64,000 bases of DNA from Pseudarthrobacter sp. BIM B-2242 (GCF_014764445.1 NZ_CP061721.1:1-64000), one strand, 5' to 3'; positions 1 to 12,273 are shown, counted from the first letter of the stretch. The notes: generated from the letters alone by a model not told the origin. A program made the numbers and translations.

Positions 1-1422
1 ATGACAGTAGACGAAGCCAACCACGCCAATACTGTCGGAAGTTCCTGGCGGCGCGTTGTGACCCTCCTCGAGCAGGACCATCGCGTTTCGCCGCGGCAGC
101 GGGGCTTTGTCATCCTGGCCCAGGCCCAGGGCCTGATCGGATCCACGCTCCTGGTGGCCGTCCCGAACGAACTGACCCGCGAGGTCCTGCAGACCCAGGT
201 CAAGGACGCCCTCGATGACGCGCTGCACAACGTCTTCTCCGAGGACATCCGCTGCGCGATCGACGTGGACACCGATCTGGTGCCTCTCCACGTGGAGCCG
301 GAACCCGTCGTCGAGCCTTCCTACTCACCTGACCAGCTCATCGAGCAGAAGCCGCAGCCCATGCTGCCGAGCACTTCGCACGAATTCGGCCGGCTGAACC
401 CCAAGTATGTTTTCGATACCTTCGTGATCGGTTCATCCAACCGTTTTGCCCACGCCGCGGCCGTGGCCGTGGCCGAAGCACCCGCCAAGGCGTACAACCC
501 CCTCTTCATCTACGGGGATTCAGGGCTCGGCAAGACCCACCTGCTCCACGCGATCGGCCACTACGCCCGGCGCCTCTACAGCGGCATCCGGGTCCGCTAC
601 GTAAATTCCGAAGAGTTCACCAACGACTTCATCAACTCCATCCGTGATGACGAGGGCGCCAGCTTCAAGACCACGTACCGCAACGTGGATGTGCTGCTGA
701 TTGATGACATCCAGTTCCTGGCCGGCAAGGACCGGACGCTGGAGGAGTTCTTCCACACCTTCAATTCGCTGCACAACAACAACAAGCAGGTGGTCATCAC
801 CTCGGACCAGCCGCCCAAGCTGCTGGCCGGTTTCGAGGACCGGATGAAATCCCGCTTCGAGTGGGGCCTCCTCACGGATATCCAGCCGCCTGAACTCGAA
901 ACGCGCATTGCTATTTTGCGGAAGAAAGCCCTGAGCGAAGGCTTGTCCGCCCCTGACGATGCCCTCGAATACATCGCTTCCAAGATCTCCAGCAACATCC
1001 GGGAACTTGAAGGTGCGCTGATCCGGGTGACGGCGTTCGCCAGCCTGAACCGCCAGCCGGTGGACGTCGCCCTCGCTGAGATGGTCCTAAAAGACCTCAT
1101 CACCGACGACGGAGCCCAGGAAATCACGTCAAGCCAGATCCTGATCCAGACCGCAGACTACTTCAAACTCACCATGGAAGAACTCTGCAGCAAGTCCCGC
1201 ACCCGGACTTTGGTCACCGCCCGCCAGATCGCCATGTACCTCTGCCGGGAACTGACGGATATGTCGCTGCCGAAGATCGGCCAGGAGCTCGGCGGCCGGG
1301 ACCACACCACCGTGATCCACGCCGACCGCAAGATCCGGGAGCTGATGGCTGAGCGGCGTGTGATCTACAACCAGGTCACCGAGCTGACCAACCGCATCAA
1401 GCAGCAGCAGCGCGACTCCTGA
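1..1422 (+). CDS. dnaA: Chromosomal replication initiator protein DnaA
   Basis: DnaA binds 9-bp DnaA boxes at oriC and opens the duplex for helicase loading. The 473-aa product has all family parts: an N-terminal interaction domain, a variable linker (about residues 95-130), an AAA+ domain with Walker A GDSGLGKT near residue 174 and Walker [12 protein letters not shown] near 230, and the C-terminal DNA-binding domain with the signature [11 protein letters not shown] near 435. Length is normal for high-GC actinobacteria. The ATG is base 1 of the window, so its promoter lies outside. oriC follows directly downstream, and dnaN is the next gene. Confidence 0.98.
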   Translation: MTVDEANHANTVGSSWRRVVTLLEQDHRVSPRQRGFVILAQAQGLIGSTLLVAVPNELTREVLQTQVKDALDDALHNVFSEDIRCAIDVDTDLVPLHVEPEPVVEPSYSPDQLIEQKPQPMLPSTSHEFGRLNPKYVFDTFVIGSSNRFAHAAAVAVAEAPAKAYNPLFIYGDSGLGKTHLLHAIGHYARRLYSGIRVRYVNSEEFTNDFINSIRDDEGASFKTTYRNVDVLLIDDIQFLAGKDRTLEEFFHTFNSLHNNNKQVVITSDQPPKLLAGFEDRMKSRFEWGLLTDIQPPELETRIAILRKKALSEGLSAPDDALEYIASKISSNIRELEGALIRVTAFASLNRQPVDVALAEMVLKDLITDDGAQEITSSQILIQTADYFKLTMEELCSKSRTRTLVTARQIAMYLCRELTDMSLPKIGQELGGRDHTTVIHADRKIRELMAERRVIYNQVTELTNRIKQQQRDS

Positions 1423-1949
1423 GGCGTCGCCTCCATACCTTATTAACAGGTGCATGTGGATAACCCTGTGGATAGTTAAGGGGACAACCGCGCTTAATGG
1501 GCTTAAAACCCTTAAGCCGCCTGTGGATCAGCAAAATCCCAAAAATAGTTATCCCCATCCACAGGCTGTTTAAAACTCGTCAGCCCACAATCGATGAACA
1601 GGGCTCAACCGCTGGATCCTGCGGTCGGATCGAGTTATCCACAGTTTCCACAGCAGTTATTAACACTACTAATCCCAATTAATTGAGTTTCCTCAAATAA
1701 CAATCTCGATCCGCACGCCAAACCGGCAGGGGCCCAAGGGCCCAAGCCGTCGACGGGGTCCTTGCCGGGGATGGGTTAATCGGCGGTCTTCCGGCTAAGC
1801 TGTCAGCAGCGCTCCCATCCTTGGGTTTCTTTGTGGTTCAGCAATCGGGGAACCATGCCGGTCCCGTCGTTGGAGCGCGACTACTTTTGGACTCCCTGCG
1901 GAGTTTCCGGTTCAGATATGGCAGCAGCAATGAAAGGCGGCACCCTTCC
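1423..1949. other. oriC region between dnaA and dnaN
   Basis: This non-coding stretch carries clustered DnaA boxes. Exact boxes (TTATCCACA or its complement) lie at 1455-1463 (- strand) and 1635-1643 (+). Near matches are TGTGGATAG 1467-1475, TGTGGATCA 1522-1530, TTATCCCCA 1549-1557 and CCATCCACA 1555-1563. A second recurring 9-mer, TTATTAACA, sits at 1440 and 1657. The AT-rich stretch at about 1655-1713 is the best candidate for the DNA unwinding element. Bases 1715-1949 hold no clear feature apart from the dnaN ribosome binding site. Position between dnaA and dnaN is the usual actinobacterial origin site. The exact minimal origin is inferred. Confidence 0.9.
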
Positions 1950-3074
1950 GTGAAGTTCAGAGTCGAACGGGACGTCCTGGCAGAAGCCGTCACCTGGACA
2001 GCCCGGTCGTTGTCTCCGCGGCCGCCGGTTCCAGTGCTGTCCGGCCTGCTTCTGAAGGCTGAAGCCGGCACCGTGAGTCTCTCCAGCTTCGATTACGAGA
2101 CCTCTGCACGGTTGGAAATCCCGGCGGACATCCGCACCGAAGGCACCATCCTGGTCTCCGGCCGCCTTCTTGCTGACATCTGCCGCAGTCTTCCGTCCGC
2201 TCCGGTGGATGTTGAGACAGATGGCAATAAGGTCACGCTGACTTGCCGGCGCAGCAGCTTCCACCTGGCCACCATGCCCGAAGCCGAATACCCGCCCTTG
2301 CCGGCGTTGCCCACCATCAGCGGCACCGTGCCAGGCGACGCTTTCGCCCAGGCGGTGTCCCAGGTGATAATCGCGGCCAGCAAGGACGACACACTTCCCA
2401 TCCTCACCGGCGTCCGCATGGAGATCGAGGACGATCTCATCACCCTCCTGGCCACAGACCGCTACCGCCTGGCCATGCGGGAAGTGCCGTGGAAACCGGC
2501 CACTCCCGGGATTTCCACCAGTGCGCTCGTCAAGGCAAAGACTCTCAACGAAGTTGCGAAAACCCTCGGCAACAGCGGCGACATCAACCTCGCCCTCGCT
2601 GATGACGACAGCCGGCTGATTGGTTTCGAAAGCGGCGGCCGCACCACCACGTCACTGCTGGTTGACGGCGATTACCCCAAGATCCGTTCGCTCTTCCCGG
2701 ACTCAACCCCGATCCATGCGACAGTCCAGACCCAGGAGCTGGTTGAGGCTGTCCGCCGCGTGTCGCTCGTGGCTGAACGCAACACCCCGGTCCGGCTCGC
2801 CTTCACGCAGGGCCTTCTGCACCTGGATGCCGGCACCGGCGAGGACGCCCAGGCATCCGAAGAACTCGAAGCCCAGCTTTCCGGCGACGACATCACTGTG
2901 GCGTTCAACCCGCACTACCTGGTGGAAGGGCTGGCCGTCATTGAAACGAAGTTCGTCAGGTTCTCCTTCACCACCGCCCCGAAGCCCGCCATGATCACGG
3001 CCCAGGCCGACGCCGATGGTGAGGACCAGGACGACTACCGGTACCTGGTTATGCCCGTCCGCCTCCCCAACTGA
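1950..3074 (+). CDS. dnaN: DNA polymerase III sliding clamp, beta subunit
   Basis: DnaN forms the ring-shaped processivity clamp of the replicase. The GTG at 1950 is chosen because an AAAGGCGG ribosome binding site (1933-1940) precedes it, and the product then begins MKFRVERDVLAEAVTWTARS as expected of the family. An in-frame upstream extension to 1821 looks non-coding. The resulting 374 aa is normal length, and the C-terminal YLVMPVRLPN is the typical clamp end near the protein-binding pocket. The gene sits directly downstream of oriC and is followed by a 13-bp inverted repeat. Confidence 0.97.
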   Translation: MKFRVERDVLAEAVTWTARSLSPRPPVPVLSGLLLKAEAGTVSLSSFDYETSARLEIPADIRTEGTILVSGRLLADICRSLPSAPVDVETDGNKVTLTCRRSSFHLATMPEAEYPPLPALPTISGTVPGDAFAQAVSQVIIAASKDDTLPILTGVRMEIEDDLITLLATDRYRLAMREVPWKPATPGISTSALVKAKTLNEVAKTLGNSGDINLALADDDSRLIGFESGGRTTTSLLVDGDYPKIRSLFPDSTPIHATVQTQELVEAVRRVSLVAERNTPVRLAFTQGLLHLDAGTGEDAQASEELEAQLSGDDITVAFNPHYLVEGLAVIETKFVRFSFTTAPKPAMITAQADADGEDQDDYRYLVMPVRLPN

Positions 3075-3082
3075 GTAGCGCC

Positions 3083-3114
3083 AACTGTCGTTTTGAGTCG
3101 CCAAAACGACAGTT
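3083..3114. terminator. 13-bp perfect inverted repeat after dnaN
   Basis: Arms AACTGTCGTTTTG (3083-3095) and CAAAACGACAGTT (3102-3114) enclose a 6-base loop just after the dnaN stop. There is no T-run after the stem, so it may act as an actinobacterial T-less terminator or be a dispersed extragenic palindrome. It separates dnaN from gnd. Confidence 0.6.
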
Positions 3115-3177
3115 AGAGCGACCTAGTTGGGCTGACCAGTTCAGAACCCGCCAACCCCGCGCAGAAAAGAGAGTCAC

Positions 3178-4062
3178 GTGCACATCGGACTGATCGGCCT
3201 AGGCAAAATGGGGTTCAACATGCGCGAACGGCTGCGCAAGGGCGGCATCGAAGTCACTGGTTTTGACCGCAATCCCGAAGTAACCGACGTCGCAACCGTG
3301 GACGAGCTCATCGCCGCGGTCCCGTCTCCGCGGCTGATCTGGGTCATGGTTCCGTCCGGCGAGATCACCGATGCCGTCATCACCGAGCTGGGAACCAAGC
3401 TCGACGCCGGCGACCTCGTGATCGACGGCGGCAACTCCCGCTTCACCGAGGACCAGAAGCACGGCGCGGCGCTGGCCGAAAAGGGCATCCGTTTCGCTGA
3501 CTGCGGTGTTTCCGGTGGCGTCTGGGGCCTTCAGAACGGCTACGGGCTGATGGCCGGAGGGGACGCCGCCGATATCGAGCGGGCACTGCCTGTATTTGAT
3601 GTCCTCCGTCCGGAAGGCGAACGCGCCGACAGCTTTGTCCACGTTGGTGGCATCGGTGCCGGACACTACGCCAAGATGGTCCACAACGGCATCGAATACG
3701 GCCTGATGCAGGCCTACGCCGAAGGCTATGAACTGCTCGCCGCCAAGGACATCGTCACTGACCTGCCCGGAACATTCCGTGCCTGGCAAAAGGGCACCGT
3801 AGTCCGGTCCTGGCTGCTGGATCTGATGGTCAAGGCGCTGGACGAGGATCCGGGGCTGGCCTCCATTGATGATTACGTTGAGGATTCCGGCGAGGGACGC
3901 TGGACCGTGGAGGAAGCCATCGCTAACGCTGTTCCGGCGCCGGCCATCACCGCCGCGCTCTTTGCCCGCTTCTCATCCCGGGAAGACAACTCGCCTGCCA
4001 TGAAAATGGTTTCCGCCCTGCGCCACCAGTTCGGCGGGCACGCCACCCGCCCAGCCAAGTAG
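3178..4062 (+). CDS. gnd: 6-phosphogluconate dehydrogenase, short (YqeC/GntZ-type) form
   Basis: Predicted to oxidise and decarboxylate 6-phosphogluconate to ribulose 5-phosphate in the pentose phosphate pathway. The 294-aa protein starts with a Rossmann motif (GLIGLGKMGFNM) and has the substrate-binding signatures VIDGGNSRF (near residue 83) and GVSGGVWGLQNGYGLM (near 110). It is the short form of about 300 aa rather than the 470-aa E. coli type, which often prefers NAD. The GTG start follows an AAAAGAGAG ribosome binding site. A gnd gene between dnaN and recF is a known arrangement in actinobacteria. Confidence 0.93.
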   Translation: MHIGLIGLGKMGFNMRERLRKGGIEVTGFDRNPEVTDVATVDELIAAVPSPRLIWVMVPSGEITDAVITELGTKLDAGDLVIDGGNSRFTEDQKHGAALAEKGIRFADCGVSGGVWGLQNGYGLMAGGDAADIERALPVFDVLRPEGERADSFVHVGGIGAGHYAKMVHNGIEYGLMQAYAEGYELLAAKDIVTDLPGTFRAWQKGTVVRSWLLDLMVKALDEDPGLASIDDYVEDSGEGRWTVEEAIANAVPAPAITAALFARFSSREDNSPAMKMVSALRHQFGGHATRPAK

Positions 4063-4107
4063 CAACCGCCCCGGATCCATGGGGGATCCGAGAATTCTGA
4101 AGACCGA

Positions 4108-5325
4108 GTGTACCTAGAACACCTTTCGCTGACCGACTTCCGCAGCTACGCCCAGGTTGACCTTCCGCTCCAGCCCGGCGTCACCGTGCTGGTGGGATCC
4201 AACGGAATAGGTAAAACCAACCTCATGGAGGCCATCGGCTACCTGGCGACGCTCAGTTCGCACAGGGTGAGTTCCGACGGACCGCTCCTGCGGTTCGGGA
4301 CGGACCGTGCGCTGGTCCGGGCACGGGTAGTCCGCGGCGGCCAGACCACGGTGCTGGAACTCGAGATTAACGCCAGCCGGGCCAACCGCGGCCGGATCAA
4401 CCGCAGCAATCCGGTCCGGGCCAGGGATCTCCTGGGAATCTGCCAGACCGTGCTCTTCGCCCCCGAGGACCTGGCCCTGGTGAAGGGGGATCCATCAAAC
4501 CGCCGCCGGTTCCTGGACGAACTGCTTGTCAGCCTGATACCCCGGCACTCCGCCACACGTACGGACTACGACCGCGTCCTGAAGCAGCGCAACGCGCTCC
4601 TCAAATCCGCCCGCACCGGCAAGTTCACCGCCGGCCATGAGGCCACCCTTGATGTGTGGGACCAGCACATGGCCCGGGCGGGTGCCGAGCTGCTGCACGC
4701 CAGGCTGGACCTGGTGGAACGCTTGCGCCCGCATCTGGCCAAGGCTTACGCCCAACTGACAGACGGTTCCAAGGAAGCCGGTGCGGTCTACCGGTCCACG
4801 CTGCAGAACCTGATGGACGACGACGGCGGCGCAGCGCCCGTTGCCGGCAGCAGTTCCGCGGTGGCTGGCTCAGGCGTGTCCGGCTCTGCCGGAATTGAGG
4901 ATCTACGGTTCCTCACCGTCGAAGAACTCACCGCCCGCTACGTCCAGGCTTTCGCGGCGTCACGCCGCAAAGAACTGGAGCGCGGCATTTCCCTGGTGGG
5001 ACCGCACCGGGATGAACTGGAACTCGTTCTCGGGGAAGCGCCAGCCAAGGGATACGCCTCGCACGGTGAAACGTGGTCCATGTGCCTTTCGCTGCGGCTT
5101 GCTTCCTATTACGTGATGCTGGACGACGCCCGCACCGGCGGGTCCGCGCCGATCCTTATCCTGGACGACGTTTTTGCCGAACTGGATGTCCACCGGCGGC
5201 GTAAACTGGCGGCAATAGTCTCAGGCGCGGAACAGGTCCTGGTGACCGCCGCCGTCGACGCCGATATTCCGGAGGAGCTCTCCGGCCGGCGGGTGAAGGT
5301 TATCCCGGGAGGAATCGATGAATAA
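4108..5325 (+). CDS. recF: DNA replication and repair protein RecF
   Basis: RecF is an SMC-like ATPase that helps load RecA at single-strand gaps. The 405-aa product has Walker A GSNGIGKTN near residue 32 and a C-terminal Walker B/D-loop ILDDVFAELD near 353. A low-complexity Gly/Ser/Ala insert around residues 235-265 is specific to this protein. The start is GTG at 4108 with only a weak ribosome binding site. Its last 8 bases overlap the next gene, so the two are probably translationally coupled. Confidence 0.96.
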   Translation: MYLEHLSLTDFRSYAQVDLPLQPGVTVLVGSNGIGKTNLMEAIGYLATLSSHRVSSDGPLLRFGTDRALVRARVVRGGQTTVLELEINASRANRGRINRSNPVRARDLLGICQTVLFAPEDLALVKGDPSNRRRFLDELLVSLIPRHSATRTDYDRVLKQRNALLKSARTGKFTAGHEATLDVWDQHMARAGAELLHARLDLVERLRPHLAKAYAQLTDGSKEAGAVYRSTLQNLMDDDGGAAPVAGSSSAVAGSGVSGSAGIEDLRFLTVEELTARYVQAFAASRRKELERGISLVGPHRDELELVLGEAPAKGYASHGETWSMCLSLRLASYYVMLDDARTGGSAPILILDDVFAELDVHRRRKLAAIVSGAEQVLVTAAVDADIPEELSGRRVKVIPGGIDE

Positions 5326-5875
5326 GGACGACAACGGCGGGCTGCAGCCCGGCCGCGATCCTGACAACATCGATGCGCCCCAGGCTGCATTGAACAGAAT
5401 GCGCGAGGCCGCTGCAGCACGCGGTGAAATTCGCCGCAAGGCACCTCCCGCCGGCGGGGCCGCAAAAACGAAACGCGGCATCAGGGATACCCGGGGCTTC
5501 AGCCAGTTCCATTCCACGGGCCGGGATCCGCTGGGGCTGGGCAAGGTGGTGGGGCGCCTTGTCGCGGAACGCGGCTGGAGCTCACCGGTGGCGGTGGGGT
5601 CAGTCATGGCGGAGTGGGCCACGCTGGTGGGTCCGGAAATTTCGGCGCACTGCACGCCGGAGAGCTTCACCGACACCACACTCCACGTCCGCTGCGATTC
5701 GACGGCGTGGGCCACACAGCTGCGGCTGCTGAGCATCAGCCTGCTGGAGAAGTTTCGCACCGAACTCGGGGACGGCGTGGTCACCAGCATCCAGGTGCTC
5801 GGACCATCGGCACCGAGTTGGCGCAAGGGCGGACGGACAGTCAACGGCCGTGGTCCGCGGGATACGTACGGCTAG
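5318..5875 (+). CDS. DUF721/DciA family protein, probable replicative helicase loader
   Basis: The 185-aa protein has a disordered charged N-terminus (to about residue 60), followed by a DciA/DUF721 domain with the recognisable run GKVVGRLVAERGWSSPVAVG and WATLVGPEISAHCTPESF. DciA-type proteins load the replicative helicase DnaB in bacteria that lack DnaC/DnaI. Position between recF and gyrB is typical for actinobacteria. The start ATG is preceded by GGGAGGAATCG and overlaps the end of recF by 8 bp. Family assignment is by recognition; a helicase-loading role in this organism is inferred. Confidence 0.85.
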   Translation: MNKDDNGGLQPGRDPDNIDAPQAALNRMREAAAARGEIRRKAPPAGGAAKTKRGIRDTRGFSQFHSTGRDPLGLGKVVGRLVAERGWSSPVAVGSVMAEWATLVGPEISAHCTPESFTDTTLHVRCDSTAWATQLRLLSISLLEKFRTELGDGVVTSIQVLGPSAPSWRKGGRTVNGRGPRDTYG

Positions 5876-8340
<2,465 letters not shown>

Positions 8341-8396
8341 CCGGTTTATCCGTAGATATTCCATAACCGACATATACCTGAAACGGAAATTATAAA

Positions 8397-11075
8397 ATGA
8401 GTGACGAGACACCCGAGAACCCGGCGGATTCCGCCGATCTTCCGGAAGACGTACTTGAAGGCGATGTGCTGATCGACCGTGTGGAGCAGGTGGATCTGCA
8501 GACCGAAATGCAGCGGTCCTACCTGGATTACGCCATGGCCGTCATTGTGGGCCGCGCCCTTCCCGACGTGCGCGACGGGCTCAAGCCCGTCCACCGGCGT
8601 GTGCTTTATGCAATGTTCGACGGCGGCTACCGGCCGGACCGGTCGTTCAACAAATGTGCCCGTGTGGTGGGCGAGGTCATGGGCCAGTACCACCCCCACG
8701 GCGACACCGCGATCTACGATGCCCTGGTCCGCCTCATCCAGGACTGGACCATGCGGTATCCGCTGGCCCTGGGCCAGGGCAACTTCGGTTCCCCGGGCAA
8801 CGACGGCGCTGCCGCACCCCGGTACACCGAAACCAAGATGGCCCAGCTCGCCATGGAAATGGTCCGGGACATCGACGAGGAAACCGTCGACTTCCAGGAC
8901 AACTACGACGGCAAGAACCAGGAACCCACCATCCTGCCGGCCCGTTTCCCCAACCTGCTGGTCAACGGGTCCTCCGGCATCGCCGTCGGTATGGCCACCA
9001 ACATTCCGCCGCACAACCTGCGCGAAGTAGCCGACGGCGTCCAGTGGTACCTGGCCAACCCGACGGCCACACGTGAGGAGCTGCTCGAAGAGCTCCTCCT
9101 CCGCGTCAAGGGCCCGGACTTCCCCACGGGAGCCACCATCCTCGGCCACAAGGGCATCGAGGACGCCTACCGGACAGGCCGCGGGTCCGTCACCATGCGC
9201 GCCGTGGTCAACGTGGAGGAACTCCAGGGCCGCACCTGCCTTGTGGTCACTGAACTGCCCTACCAGGCCAACCCGGACAACCTGGCCATCAAGATCGCCG
9301 AACTGGTCAAGGACGGCAAGATTTCCGGCATCGCGGACCTCCGCGATGAAACCTCCGGCCGCACCGGCCAGCGCCTGGTCATCGTCCTCAAGCGCGACGC
9401 CGTGGCCAAGGTGGTGCTGAACAACCTCTACAAGCACACCGAACTGCAGAGCAACTTCTCCGCCAACATGCTGGCCATTGTGGACGGGGTCCCGCGGACG
9501 CTGAGCCTGGACGCGTTCATCCGCCACTGGGTCACGCACCAGATGGACGTCATTGCGCGCCGGACAAGGTACCGCCTGCGCAAGGCCGAAGAAGAGGCGC
9601 ACATCCTGCGCGCGCTCCTGAAGGCCCTGGACATGCTCGATGAAGTCATCGCCCTGATCCGTGCGTCCAACACCACCGAAGCTGCCCGCGACGGCCTGAT
9701 GCAGCTGCTCGACATCGATGAGCTGCAGGCCCGGGCCATCCTGGACATGCAGCTGCGCCGCCTCGCCGCCCTGGAACGGCAGAAGATCCAGGACCGGCAC
9801 TCGGAACTCGAAGCCCTGATCGCTGAGTACAACTCGATCCTGGCCTCGGAGTCGCGCCAGCGCGAAATCATCAGCACCGAGCTGGCCGAGATCGTGGCCA
9901 AGCACGGCGATGACCGCCGCACGAAGATCCTGATGGGCTTCGACGGTGACATGTCCATGGAGGACCTGATCCCGGAAGAGGAAATGGTTGTCACCATCAC
10001 CCGCGGCGGCTACGTCAAGCGCACCCGGAGTGACAACTACCGGTCGCAGCAGCGTGGCGGCAAGGGCATCAAGGGCGCGCAGCTGCGCGGCGACGACGTC
10101 GTGGAGCACTTCTTTGTGACCACCACCCACCACTGGCTCCTTTTCTTCACGAACCTGGGCCGGGTATACCGCGCCAAGGCCTACGAGCTGGTGGAAGCCG
10201 GCCGGGACGCCAAGGGCCAGCACGTTGCGAACCTCATGGCCTTCCAGCCGGACGAACACATTGCCCAGGTCCTGGACCTCAAGGACTACCAGCAGTCCCC
10301 GTACCTGGTGCTGGCCACCAAGCGGGGCCTGGTCAAGAAGACCCGGCTTGAGGACTATGACACCAACCGCTCCGCCGGGGTCATTGCCATTAACCTGCGG
10401 GACGGGGACGAACTGGTCTCCGCCCAGCTGGTCTCCGAAACAGACGATCTGATGCTCGTCTCGCGAATGGGCCAGTCCATCCGCTTCACCGCCACCGATG
10501 ACGCGCTGCGCCCCATGGGCCGGGCCACCTCCGGCGTCACCGGAATGAAGTTCCGCGAAGACGACGAACTGCTGGCCGCCGACGTCGTCACGGACGGCTC
10601 GTTTGTCTTCATCGTCACCGAGGGTGGCTATGCCAAGCGGACCGCCGTGGAGGAATACCGGCTCCAGGGCCGCGGCGGCCTCGGCATCAAGGTGGGCAAG
10701 TACCAGGAGGAACGCGGCCATCTCGTCGGTGCCCTGATTGTCCAGGAAGAGGATGAGGTCCTGGTGGTTATGGAAGGCGGCAAGGTTGTCCGCTCCTCCG
10801 TGGCCGGCGTGCCGGCCAAGGGCCGCGACACCATGGGCGTCATCTTCGCCAAACCGGACAAAAATGACCGCATCATCGAGGTGGCACGCAACAGCGAACG
10901 CGGCCTTGAGGGCGAGGAATCCGCGGAGGATGACGTAACGTTGGCTGAAGACGCAGGGTCCCCCGAGGGAGCCGCAGAGTCAGCATCAGCACAAGAAGCA
11001 TCACCGGCTGTTGAGTCAGAGGACGCCTCCGGCGACGCTGAGCCGAACGAAGACTACACCGGAGGTAACGAGTGA
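8397..11075 (+). CDS. gyrA: DNA gyrase subunit A
   Basis: GyrA cuts and rejoins DNA through a tyrosine in [10 protein letters not shown], near residue 145. The 892-aa protein begins with the breakage-reunion domain ([29 protein letters not shown] region) and ends with six beta-propeller repeats, including the GyrA-box QRGGKGIKG near residue 560. It carries a long acidic Glu/Asp/Ala/Ser tail from about residue 838, typical of actinobacterial GyrA. Its stop overlaps the GTG start of the DUF3566 gene (GTGA). Confidence 0.98.
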   Translation: MSDETPENPADSADLPEDVLEGDVLIDRVEQVDLQTEMQRSYLDYAMAVIVGRALPDVRDGLKPVHRRVLYAMFDGGYRPDRSFNKCARVVGEVMGQYHPHGDTAIYDALVRLIQDWTMRYPLALGQGNFGSPGNDGAAAPRYTETKMAQLAMEMVRDIDEETVDFQDNYDGKNQEPTILPARFPNLLVNGSSGIAVGMATNIPPHNLREVADGVQWYLANPTATREELLEELLLRVKGPDFPTGATILGHKGIEDAYRTGRGSVTMRAVVNVEELQGRTCLVVTELPYQANPDNLAIKIAELVKDGKISGIADLRDETSGRTGQRLVIVLKRDAVAKVVLNNLYKHTELQSNFSANMLAIVDGVPRTLSLDAFIRHWVTHQMDVIARRTRYRLRKAEEEAHILRALLKALDMLDEVIALIRASNTTEAARDGLMQLLDIDELQARAILDMQLRRLAALERQKIQDRHSELEALIAEYNSILASESRQREIISTELAEIVAKHGDDRRTKILMGFDGDMSMEDLIPEEEMVVTITRGGYVKRTRSDNYRSQQRGGKGIKGAQLRGDDVVEHFFVTTTHHWLLFFTNLGRVYRAKAYELVEAGRDAKGQHVANLMAFQPDEHIAQVLDLKDYQQSPYLVLATKRGLVKKTRLEDYDTNRSAGVIAINLRDGDELVSAQLVSETDDLMLVSRMGQSIRFTATDDALRPMGRATSGVTGMKFREDDELLAADVVTDGSFVFIVTEGGYAKRTAVEEYRLQGRGGLGIKVGKYQEERGHLVGALIVQEEDEVLVVMEGGKVVRSSVAGVPAKGRDTMGVIFAKPDKNDRIIEVARNSERGLEGEESAEDDVTLAEDAGSPEGAAESASAQEASPAVESEDASGDAEPNEDYTGGNE

Positions 11076-11761
11076 GTAATCCCGACTCATATCCCAAGCC
11101 GAGCAGCACCGTTCCCGGCGGAACCCCGCAACCCGCGGCCGCTCCCCGGGTGAACGCGCCCACCCGCCCGCAGCAGAGGCCGGGAGCTCCCGCCAGTGCC
11201 CCTGCCGGCGCACCCGGCCAGCGTCCCTCGCAGGGTCAGCCGGCGCAGGGTCAGCCCGGCCAGCGGCCCGTTCAAAGCCAGCCAGGGCAACGTCCCGTGC
11301 AGGGCCAGCCCGGCCAGCGCCCGGCAGGTGCCGGTGTCCGCCCCGGGCAGGGACAGACCGCCCAGCCCGGCCTGGTCAAGCCTGCTCCCAAAGCCAAGGT
11401 CAGGCGTGCCCGGCTGCTGGTCAGCAAGGTGGATCCCTGGTCCGTGCTGAAAATGGCGTTCCTGCTCTCCGTGGCGTTGGGAATCGTCACTGTAGTGGCT
11501 GCGATCGTGCTGTGGACGGTCCTGGACCTTACGGGGATCTTTGACCAGGTGGACAGCCTCCTGGGCACGCTGGCAGGTTCCGAAGGCGGCGGCTTTGAAC
11601 TCAAGAAGGTCGCATCCTTGGGCCAGGTGGCTTCCTTTGCAACCATCATCGCTGTGGTGAACGTTGTCCTGCTGACGGCGCTGTCCATGCTGTCCGCAGT
11701 GCTGTACAACATCTCCGCCACCCTCGTGGGCGGCATCGGCGTGACCCTCACGGACGACTGA
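11072..11761 (+). CDS. DUF3566 domain membrane protein
   Basis: A 229-aa protein translationally coupled to gyrA through a GTGA overlap. The first 110 residues are low-complexity Pro/Gln/Gly with tandem units of the type GQRPVQGQP. The conserved C-terminal half has two membrane segments (about residues 125-150 and 180-215), with the DUF3566 start [21 protein letters not shown]. The family is found beside gyrA across Actinobacteria. Its role is not established; a cell-envelope or division link is only inference. Confidence 0.88.
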   Translation: MSNPDSYPKPSSTVPGGTPQPAAAPRVNAPTRPQQRPGAPASAPAGAPGQRPSQGQPAQGQPGQRPVQSQPGQRPVQGQPGQRPAGAGVRPGQGQTAQPGLVKPAPKAKVRRARLLVSKVDPWSVLKMAFLLSVALGIVTVVAAIVLWTVLDLTGIFDQVDSLLGTLAGSEGGGFELKKVASLGQVASFATIIAVVNVVLLTALSMLSAVLYNISATLVGGIGVTLTDD

Positions 11762-11770
11762 AATCCTCAA

Positions 11771-11795
11771 TTTCGCCGGATATTTTCCGGCGAAA
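11771..11795 (+). terminator. Hairpin after the gyrA/DUF3566 operon
   Basis: A 10-bp perfect stem (TTTCGCCGGA / TCCGGCGAAA) with a TATTT loop begins 10 bases after the stop codon. It probably ends the gyrB-gyrA-DUF3566 transcript before the tRNA genes; no strong T-tail follows. Confidence 0.65.
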
Positions 11796-11804
11796 AGCCT
11801 CGAT

Positions 11805-11834
11805 TTGAGATCGGGCCGGGATGTGCTGTACAGT
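11805..11834 (+). promoter_or_regulatory. Candidate promoter of tRNA-Ile
   Basis: TTGAGA (-35, 11805-11810) and TACAGT (-10, 11829-11834) are separated by 18 bp. The implied start of transcription is about 20 bp before the mature tRNA 5' end. Confidence 0.5.
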
Positions 11835-11859
11835 CATATCTCGGCCCGATGAGGCATCG

Positions 11860-11933
11860 GGGCGTATAGCTCAGGCGGTTAGAGCGCTTCGCTGATAACG
11901 AAGAGGTCCCAGGTTCAAGTCCTGGTACGCCCA
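11860..11933 (+). tRNA. tRNA-Ile (GAT)
   Basis: A 74-nt cloverleaf. Acceptor arms GGGCGTA (11860-11866) and TACGCCC (11926-11932) pair perfectly, with discriminator A. The D-arm contains TAGCTCAGGCGGTTAGAGC. The anticodon stem CTTCG/CGAAG encloses loop CTGATAA with anticodon GAT at 11894-11896, and the T-arm is CCAGGTTCAAGTCCTGG. CCA is not encoded. Confidence 0.97.
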
Positions 11934-12002
11934 CGGAACCTGTGCAGGTTTCATGGAAGGTTCGGTTTGCTTAGCGGCAGGCAGGGCCGGAACGGGGTGC
12001 AT

Positions 12003-12119
12003 GTGAAGAAGTTGCTGGTACTCGCAGCTGCGGTCGCAGGCGTCCTGCTCTACAGGAAAGCACAGGAATCCGAAGCCCGGAAAACAGTCTGGAGCGAGTC
12101 GACGGATCAGGTCGACTAG
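12003..12119 (+). CDS. DLW-39 family small membrane-anchored protein
   Basis: A 38-aa ORF from GTG 12003 to TAG 12117-12119. It begins with a hydrophobic segment (MKKLLVLAAAVAGVLLY), then a basic turn (RK) and an acidic amphipathic tail with a central Trp (KTVWSEST). Size, layout and position between tRNA-Ile and tRNA-Ala just after gyrA match the actinobacterial DLW-39 family as I know it. The canonical DLW triplet is here TVW. The function of the family is unknown. It is too short for most gene finders. Confidence 0.75.
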   Translation: MKKLLVLAAAVAGVLLYRKAQESEARKTVWSESTDQVD

Positions 12120-12144
12120 GCCGGATCGCCGGAACGGAAGCTGG

Positions 12145-12173
12145 CTAAAGGCTTCAAGGTTCTAGGGTATGAT
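12145..12173 (+). promoter_or_regulatory. Candidate promoter of tRNA-Ala
   Basis: TATGAT at 12168-12173 is a good -10 box, 19 bp before the tRNA. The -35 region (CTAAAG, 12145-12150, 17-bp spacing) is poor. Confidence 0.4.
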
Positions 12174-12191
12174 TGACGGGTTGCTTCTTAT

Positions 12192-12267
12192 GGGGGCATG
12201 GCGCAATTGGTAGCGCACCTGCTTTGCAAGCAGGGGGTTCGGGGTTCGAGTCCCCGTGCCTCCACCA
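12192..12267 (+). tRNA. tRNA-Ala (TGC), CCA encoded
   Basis: A 76-nt cloverleaf including an encoded CCA end. Acceptor GGGGGCA (12192-12198) pairs with TGCCTCC (12257-12263) with one G-U pair. The anticodon stem CCTGC/GCAGG holds loop TTTGCAA with anticodon TGC at 12225-12227. The T-arm carries GGTTCGAGTCC. A strong terminator begins 7 bases downstream. Confidence 0.97.
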
Positions 12268-12273
12268 TAAGAG

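Noticed and set aside
1821-1949. 43-codon extension of dnaN upstream of GTG 1950
   Set aside because: The family N-terminus begins at 1950 with a good ribosome binding site; the extension is not conserved-looking.
8346-10721. 791-aa open frame antisense to gyrA
   Set aside because: High-GC third-position bias leaves long open antisense frames; gyrA on the plus strand is unmistakable and the antisense product has no family features.
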